Shown: one piece after another, positions 11,899 to 64,000 of the stretch
Layout: every line of letters begins with the position of its first letter
Numbering within the stretch: position 1 is the stretch's first letter
Source of the DNA: Perca fluviatilis
Taxonomy: Eukaryota; Chordata; Actinopteri; Perciformes; Percidae
Assembly (NCBI RefSeq): GCF_010015445.1
Contig: NC_053128.1
Coordinates: 5,776,127 to 5,840,126, forward strand
DNA length: 64,000 bases
Direction of reading: 5' to 3'
Notes under the pieces: model-generated
The model's database searches: none
Told to the model about the DNA's origin: nothing
What the model saw: only the letters and a program-made list of their open reading frames with translations
Translations under genes and position numbers: made by a program

Positions 11899-12999
11899 TA
11901 GGGGTGATACGGTTCATGAAAAAACATCCAAACCGCTCGGTCCGCTTGTCTCGGTTCGTAACGTGTGTGTGCGGCACGGTTCAACGCATGCGCAATGTGG
12001 GCTCATGCCCGTCAGGTGCCCCGTATGTGACCTCAGAGTGTGTTTCCCTTTCGCGCGAAAGAAGAGGTGTGGACAAGTTACCAACAAAACGTACAGCGAA
12101 AGACCATGCAAAACATTTCAGGCCGTCATGCCAACCTGTAGACATTTTAACATCAATGTACTGTAACGTCTTTTCACTCGCTGAAGTGGCTGCAGTTTAG
12201 ATCCTGTCGGGTCTCTGCAGCGGGCGGGGATAGTTCTCCCCGCGACTGACGCGCGCCCACACACACACACACACACACACACACAAGCACACACACACGG
12301 TGGATGCAGGAAAAAACGGAGATGAGACGTATACAGGAGGGCCTGACAGCTACGGTCGTTATTTTAAGTACAACGATAAGTCCAATAAGTACTTTATCAA
12401 ACCGTATGTGTGTCCCAGCCCAGGATAGGAAATGAACTAACAATGTAAACTGTTTTTATGTTTAACGTATTCTGAGTTATTCAAAAGACGGAGCTTTAAG
12501 AGTTCCTCTCGTTTTCTTTTAAAGTATACATTTTTGTAAGAGCTACACTGAAGTTGGCAGTTTGATAAATGCAAGTTATTTCAATTGATATTCTGTAATA
12601 TTTCAATCTTCATGTGCTAAAAAGACACATAAGTTCCTGTAGATGGCGATACACATTCTCCTTTTTTTTTGCCAAATAAATGAAAAGCTTGTTGAAATCA
12701 TCAATGTCTTCCCTCGTGCTGTATCAAAATCTCAGTTAGCTTTCCTCAGAGATGGTCCCAATAATGTGCTTAAAGTCAAGTCAAATTCAGTTTTTGCATG
12801 ATTAGGCTACATGATATAACTATATAATTATTTAATACTGTATCCTACATTGTGGATAATTAAGCTATATATCATATGCTGAAGTATATTTCTGGAGTGT
12901 TAAAGATTAAAAGAAAAAATAACAAGAACCGTACAGAACCGTGACCCTAAAACCGTGATACGAACCGAACTGTGGGTTTTGTGAACCGTACCACCCCTA
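11899..12999. mobile_element. nonautonomous hAT with perfect 8-bp duplication
   Basis: CGTGATAC occurs at 11891-11898 and again at 13000-13007, immediately outside inverted ends TAGGGGTGRTACGGTTCA (one mismatch). The interior has a CA repeat and no transposase. Confidence 0.88.
12259..12299. repeat. (AC)n microsatellite
   Basis: AC dinucleotide run with one AG interruption, inside the hAT element. Confidence 0.9.
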
Positions 13000-13269
13000 C
13001 GTGATACGCAGGCATTATACCCACTAAGACAGCTCCAGGATTTCCATATACCCACTAAAAAATGCACAATGATACGTAACAACATACTTTCCATTATAAT
13101 TTTGATATATTTTGAATTGTCATCTGTGTTTTTCCTTCTTCGCATAGGCCAAATAAAGGTATTTCCACCATAAATTGGTGTATAAAAGTGTGTCAGAATG
13201 CAGGAAATGAAGTCTTTGATGCTCAAAATTTTCCTGGGGGAGGACACCCAGAACCCCCTCTATGATATT

Positions 13270-13340
13270 ATTATTATGATATGAATTTCCCCTTGGGGAT
13301 CAATAAAGTATCTTTCTATCTATCTATCTATCTATATCCC
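13270..13340 (+). repeat. LINE-type 3' tail with (TCTA)n
   Basis: aatttccccttggggatcaa followed by taaagta and (TCTA)n is the usual 3' end of a common teleost LINE. Only the tail is present. Confidence 0.6.
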
Positions 13341-13959
13341 CCCCCCCTCTCAAATTATCATTTTACATTTCATCTTTGCTTTTTAGTTCCTTTTTTTAAA
13401 TTGAATTATGGCATGATTATTCCTAGTAGCGTAGTAAAATAATATTTTTAATTTGATCTCTTTTCGTTTTCTCTTTGGACTGTAAATTTGAATTATGAAT
13501 AGATATATCCTCTATAAATTATTGGATACATTAAGATGTAAACCTTACATTAACTAGCAAGTTCGTCCAAAAAATATACTAACAAGTTAGTTATAAATGT
13601 AGCTATATAAATGCAGTCCATAAACATTTACAAGAGAATGTCACAGCCTAACATAACGTTATAGTTTGAGAAGTAAATTTACATTTACCTGACTCACGAC
13701 AAATTCCAAGCGAAGTTAGGTGCTGGCAACAAAGCTGGAATGTTATGAACACCAGGAGTAGTTGAATCACGTTCCTTATCACACAAAAATATAACAACGT
13801 CAAGAGTATCCCTGAACAAAAGCTGTAGTTTATTTAGAAAATAAACTCCAGAAATCTAACCTTTTTTCATCTAACTCCATATTATTCAACTCCAGAAATT
13901 TGCTGTAGTGAATGTTTTATATAAGATTACTAGATAAAAAAAATAGAATCATTTTGTAA

Positions 13960-14290
13960 TCTGTTACCTCAACATCCCCAAGATATCAGATAGAATGTTC
14001 TACCTTTGTTAAGATTACAGGAACATTTATAAAACTCGTTCGGTCCTAAGGCCTCAATAACATAACATTTTCAGAATGTTTCATTGAAAATGTTCTTCCT
14101 TTGTTACTATGTAACATTGTAAGGATGTTTTATAAAAGAACATTTTGTAATCCTCAACAACACCCCCAAAACATCATCAGAAGGTTGCAGAAAGAATGTT
14201 CCACCTTTGTTAACATGTCACATTACTTTAATCTGAGGTCTCATAACATCCTCTGAATGTTGCATTTAGAATGTTATGTCTTAGAAAGCT
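13960..14290. repeat. degenerate tandem repeat, about 80-bp unit
   Basis: Four diverged units share cctttgttaa, agaatgtt and taacatcc/caacatcc words (near 13975, 14060, 14150, 14225). No gene. Confidence 0.5.
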
Positions 14291-14299
14291 AATGAGTTT

Positions 14300-14840
14300 T
14301 AGTATCATGTTACATATCGTCTTTTGTTGTACTTGACGCTGTTTTTTTTAATACCATTATTTTTAAAGATTTGAATTTGTACTATTTTTTTTTTTTTTTT
14401 TATTCTGACTGAAAGAGTTAATGCCTGCGTTTTTATTCCAGTAAGTACAAAGAACAGGGTGAAAATGGACTCAGGAAACCAAGGAGAACAATTCAAAATG
14501 AACTGACAAAAGTGCAACACCACACCTTTTTTTTTTCTTACTGATTTTATTAAGAATCTTTTTTTGAATTTTGAACATCATTATCATGTTCTGTGGACAT
14601 CATATTACAACGTTTCCTTTAAAACATTATTAGAACTTGTAGGTAACGTTAGTCAATGTTGTGGGAATGTTTTCTGCTAGCTGGGCATCCAGGACAGAAA
14701 GCCGCACGCCAGTGTCTTTGCATCCACTTTTGCCCACCTCTCTCTCTCCATTTTTGGTCTCCGAGCAGATCACAGAGATTATTCTAGGCTGGAGGAAGTT
14801 TCCCACGGCAATAGATAAGGTCTCTGTTCAGAGAGACACA
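14300..14840. other. intergenic, no gene seen
   Basis: Several T/A homopolymer runs. The 14661 ORF runs into the CA repeat and is not credible. Confidence 0.4.
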
Positions 14841-14848
14841 CCCTACAT

Positions 14849-14849
<1 letters not shown>

Positions 14850-14898
<49 letters not shown>

Positions 14899-14933
14899 GC
14901 ATGCGCACACACGCACACACACGCACACACACA
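14850..14933. repeat. (AC)n microsatellite
   Basis: Long AC run with GC interruptions in the second half. Confidence 0.92.
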
Positions 14934-15174
14934 GACAGTATAACGGTTTGAGCCTGACTGTCTAAATTTTCTTTTTTTACTGTAATGGTTCATGGTAACA
15001 GTTTATATATTATACACATACCTCCACCAATCAGGTTCTGTTTTCAGTCCGGTTTTATAATGTTTTGATACAGATACACTCTCAGTGTTATCTATTTGTA
15101 TGAGATGTATGTTATCAAGATGTAAGCTTACCAATCTATACTGTAGTCAGCTGGTTTTTCTCGACAGTAGATTA

Positions 15175-16220
15175 AGACCATAGACTTATAAAATATCACC
15201 ATCTTGGCAGTGCCTAGCGTCTCCCAACTCCCAGCCAATCCCAAAAACTTGCAAAGAGTTGAAGTGTGGATGCACTGACACAGGCCAATGGTCCGTGCTC
15301 GCCACTCGTCACTCAAAGCTGCAAGCCTAATCATGCATCAAGCTATTTTAAGCCCTAATATTGTATTCAATATTCATCTACCCACAGTTGTCATTAAGGG
15401 CAAAATTTGCAATAGAGACCAAAACCATTTTTTGTAATAAGCTGTAAACCATGCATCTGAAAAATGAAGCCAATGCGGAAGTGCCAAAAACTGCAGTTGA
15501 TCGAGTGGCCACTTAAGGCTGGCTCCAAAAAGGAGTCAACCCCTAGTGATAAAAAGCCCAACCTTGGTAAAGTACCAGCCGGGAGCAACTGTCCTGTCTG
15601 CAGGAGCGAGCAACAAGACCAAAGGGCGAGCAATGGAGAGTAGCATACAGTACACCAACTCTATTCCAATGAAAGTAGCTAGCATAGCTCCAAAAGTCAC
15701 TATATGACGTGCTACGCACATTTGCAAATTGGTGACATCGTCACATATAATTTGCATAAAGCTTAGTGGCTGTTTCAGCTGACTGCCTGCTGCAAGGCGC
15801 AAGAAGGGAGAGACAAACCCTTGCTGTTGGCAGAAAAGCCATAAAATGTAATTCAGCATTCATGGAAATTAATATTATTTAGTCTCTTTTTAAAAATAAA
15901 GTCACTAAGAGTGTCAGAAAAATTGCTTAATCTAGCAAGAAAGTCGCCAAATTGGCAACACTGGTGGCATATCCTAGCTTCTTAGCCTAGCTTATTAGCC
16001 TTTGCTAGTTTGGTAGCTTTGACGTAGGTGGGCATGGTTTCAGCAACCAGGCTTCCTCAAGCCCACCTTAGCTCCACAACGCTCCACCCCCATGCCCATT
16101 TTTGGATTAGCTGACGTCAGCACTGCCAAGATTGTGACGTCAACAGCCACTGGGAGGTGGCCACTTTGAGCTTAATTTTGGCTCTTCAGAAAGCTATGGG
16201 TGACGTCACGGAGACTAAGT
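15175..16220. repeat. composite dispersed repeat
   Basis: Both ends contain an atcttggcagtgc-like motif in opposite orientations (15200 and 16121). The middle segment gagtggccacttaaggctgg near 15500 is related to ggagccagcctcaactggcc at about 33350 in shroom3 intron 8. Likely one or more MITE-type insertions; exact limits uncertain. Confidence 0.4.
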
Positions 16221-16279
16221 TCATATGTTTATTTCTCCTGTAAAGTTGGGCATTTTACCAAGGGGGTCTATAGGGTTTG

Positions 16280-17178
16280 AGTTGCTTGAGTTACAAATAT
16301 CTGTAGCAAATTTCACAGTTATTCATCCAATAGTTGTATAGTTAAGATATTTCAATTAAAACCAAAAATGTCAACCTCATGGTGACACTACAGGAAAGGT
16401 CAGGGGAGCACAAAGTTGATGGAAATTGTCATGTGGTCAACATGGATATCTGTACCAACTTTCATGACAATCCATCCATGTTGTTGAGAATTTTATCTCT
16501 GAACCAAAAATGTCAATGTGGTGGTACAGAAAAAAACAGGATTAGCAAAGTCAGGGTACCATGGTTAGTTCATTATTTAATTTCTAGCAAGTAATCAGTA
16601 ATAAAGTAATTAGTTTAATTTGTCAAGTAACTTCCCCAATGCTCATCAGTGATTCTTAACCTTTGTCGATACGTCTCCTCTTGCTTTTGGACTCCAGTCT
16701 GTCCAGCAGTGATCAAACAATCAATAATAGTCAGCTCATTGTTCACTGTAGAAGCACATGCTGCATCATGAGATGTCTTTCTCCCTGCAGCTTCAAAATC
16801 TGCTCAATTACCCACTGTTTTCAGCAACTCTCTCTCTAACTTGTTTATGTGTACTCCCTCTTCTTCCCCCCTTCATCCTCTCCTCCTCACTTTTCTGCTC
16901 CTCCTTCCTTCCTCTCTCACCTATTCTCTTTTCATTTCACGGCTGTTAGACAGGAAAAAACAATATTGTGAAGTTCAATTTTTCTCATCCTTCTGACTTT
17001 TTTATCCCCCCTTTCCTTCATCTTTCTCACCATTTCCTTTCTACCATCTCTCTATCAGTCTTTCAGTTGCTTCACTCATCAGTGTCTCCCCCCTAACTAC
17101 TCTTATCTCCCTCCGTCGTCCCTCCCTTTTTTGCTACTCATTCTTTCTCACTATCTTGTACCCTACCTCCCTTTCTTT

Positions 17179-17180
<2 letters not shown>
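16280..17180. other. intergenic, pyrimidine-rich
   Basis: 16300-16520 carries repeat-like sequence (ccaactttcatgacaatcca) seen in modified form near 46480. 16850-17180 is strongly CT-rich on the + strand. No gene. Confidence 0.4.

Positions 17181-17225
<45 letters not shown>
17181..17225. repeat. (CT)n microsatellite
   Basis: Pure CT run about 45 bp long at the end of a 350-bp pyrimidine-rich tract. Confidence 0.92.
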
Positions 17226-17226
<1 letters not shown>

Positions 17227-17229
17227 TTA

Positions 17230-18045
17230 CAGACTCTCAATGTCTCTCACTCACACACCACATCAACAGCTACCATCCCGACCAAGCCAGACCAAGGATG
17301 TTTACTTCATGCTTTTATCATATGGCCTAATGACGTTTAATTGCTTTACTTAACGAGCTCAGGGACGAGGACCAACGCAATGCGGCTCAATCCAACCAGC
17401 CAGCCCCAGACTGGAACTGGAGCAGAGAGACATATTAAAGGGTGGTAGAGACGGATAGTGGCAAGTCTTTGCGACGGAGCTTTGATGGAAAAGAGGAGTA
17501 GAATAGGAATAGGGTGGTTGCGTCGGCCTGCAACTTTTCCAAAGGAGACACAGCAGATAATGGACTGCAGCGTTAGAGAAACATTTTTCTTTGAAAGAGA
17601 GGGTTAATTTGTGTTGTGTTTGAGTAAAAGCAGAGTAGATGCAGGTAGAAGAGCAAAAAAGGTTTCTAGTTTAAAGGTTAAAAAGGGGTACAGCTATTAA
17701 GAAAAGATATGGCAAACAAAGACGGGTGAAGGTCCAAGTGGTGTAGTAAAGTACAGTGGAATGCAGCAGAGTAGATTTAGAGTAGATGAGAGGAAAAATA
17801 TTTTGGAAGTTATCTTGTACACAGGAGAGCATGTAAGGTAACAGTTGAGTAGAGTTTACTTGAAATCAGAAAGTAAGTAAGTAAGTAGAATGTAAAATCC
17901 AAACAAAAATCCCAGAGTAAAGGGTGTACAAATGGAATTTTCTGGGATTTTCTAAAAGAAGACTCAAACAATTAGACAAGAAGGGTACAGCTTTAAAAAA
18001 GCAGTAGAGTAGAAACTACAATAAGGTGGACTTTGAATTGAAGCC
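17230..18045 (+). promoter_or_regulatory. presumed promoter and 5' UTR region of short shroom3
   Basis: It is placed here only because it precedes the well-supported first coding exon. The sequence is purine-rich on the + strand with recurring gagtaga words. I see no clear TATA box and no obvious CpG island, so the start site cannot be given. Confidence 0.3.
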
Positions 18046-63466
<45,421 letters not shown>

Positions 63467-64000
63467 TGTCACGGACAGGTCACTAATATGAGTGGCAGTG
63501 AAGGATGGGGAAAGAAGAAGAGACAATTGGCTCCCTAAAAACTCACTTTGAGCTTGAGTGATGCTCTAAATTGAAGGAGCTTTACACAAAGGAATATTGG
63601 GCCTGTTCACACTGAAACAACTATGTAGATTTTGCATATGAAGAAGAAAAGCCTTTAATGTGCCTCATTCTGTCCACACTCAATTGTAGGTTACACCTCT
63701 GTCCACCTCACCATCAGCAACCAGCGCTGTTTGGACTAAACTGACTGCTGCCAACATTTTTAATGATCCTCTGATCTGAAAGGTGATTTCAAAGGGCCAT
63801 AAGGTGTTTTCAGGTTGGAATTTCATTGTCAAATATTTCCAAGGACAATTCCATTGTTATGGGTAATTCCCTGCAGTTTTCCAGCTCTTATGTTAAAAAT
63901 AATTGATATTTTTGCTTTCAATATCTAAATATTCTAAATATCTTTCTCAGTAACGACGAGAGCAGCGATTTAAATCTGTAAATGTAAAGTTCAGCCTCAA
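63467..64000 (+). other. shroom3: shroom3 3' UTR start and flank
   Basis: Sequence after the stop codon. I see no ORF of note and no AATAAA hexamer before the window ends, so the polyadenylation site probably lies further downstream or uses a variant signal. Confidence 0.5.

Noticed and set aside
11962..12200. Overlapping ORFs on both strands
   Set aside because: They lie inside a nonautonomous hAT element defined by its 8-bp duplications, and show no transposase motif.

Overview
The window is teleost fish genomic DNA, probably from a percomorph. The evidence is spliced genes with GT-AG introns, many CA/GT and CT microsatellites, dense fish-type transposons (Tc1, hAT, TTAA-flanked MITEs, L1/Tx1-like and L2-like LINEs, tRNA-derived SINEs), and one recognisable vertebrate gene. 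It is not microbial, and I see no operons, CRISPR array or rRNA.

The one confident gene is shroom3, on the + strand from 18046 to 63466. I could chain 24 coding exons with intact phases. Their summed length is 5,850 nt, giving a 1,949-residue protein plus a stop. It carries the hallmarks of Shroom3, a cytoskeletal scaffold of apical junctions: the conserved central blocks, the actin-binding ASD1 region (exons 11-12), an FPPPP EVH1-ligand motif at the end of exon 18, and the Rho-kinase-binding ASD2 helices (exons 19-24). The first exon seen encodes a short basic N-terminus instead of the PDZ domain. The model is therefore the PDZ-less short form, made from an internal promoter; PDZ exons were not found in the window.

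Layout. 1-10.1 kb is almost entirely mobile DNA. It includes a complete but inactivated hAT element with a perfect 17-bp inverted repeat and 8-bp target duplication (2039-4538), and several TTAA-flanked elements. At 10.2-10.6 kb lies a possible 3' terminal exon of an unidentified upstream gene. 10.7-18 kb holds a long TIR element, a second hAT with perfect 8-bp duplications, LINE tails, tandem repeats and microsatellites. 18-63.5 kb is shroom3, whose introns are packed with nested elements: a Tc1 inside a TTAA element in intron 1; an antisense L1/Tx1-like LINE with a TTAA element inside its ORF2 filling intron 10; an L2 fragment splitting a SINE in intron 15; and a polyadenylated retrocopy inside a hAT element in intron 20. 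63.5-64 kb is the 3' UTR and flank.

The most notable observations are: the intron 11 minisatellite, whose 18-bp unit looks like a copy of the exon 11 donor junction repeated about 30 times; the PDZ-less first exon; the highly split central coding region compared with mammals; and at least eight separate TTAA-flanked insertions, one inside an hAT and one inside a LINE, which give a relative order of insertion.
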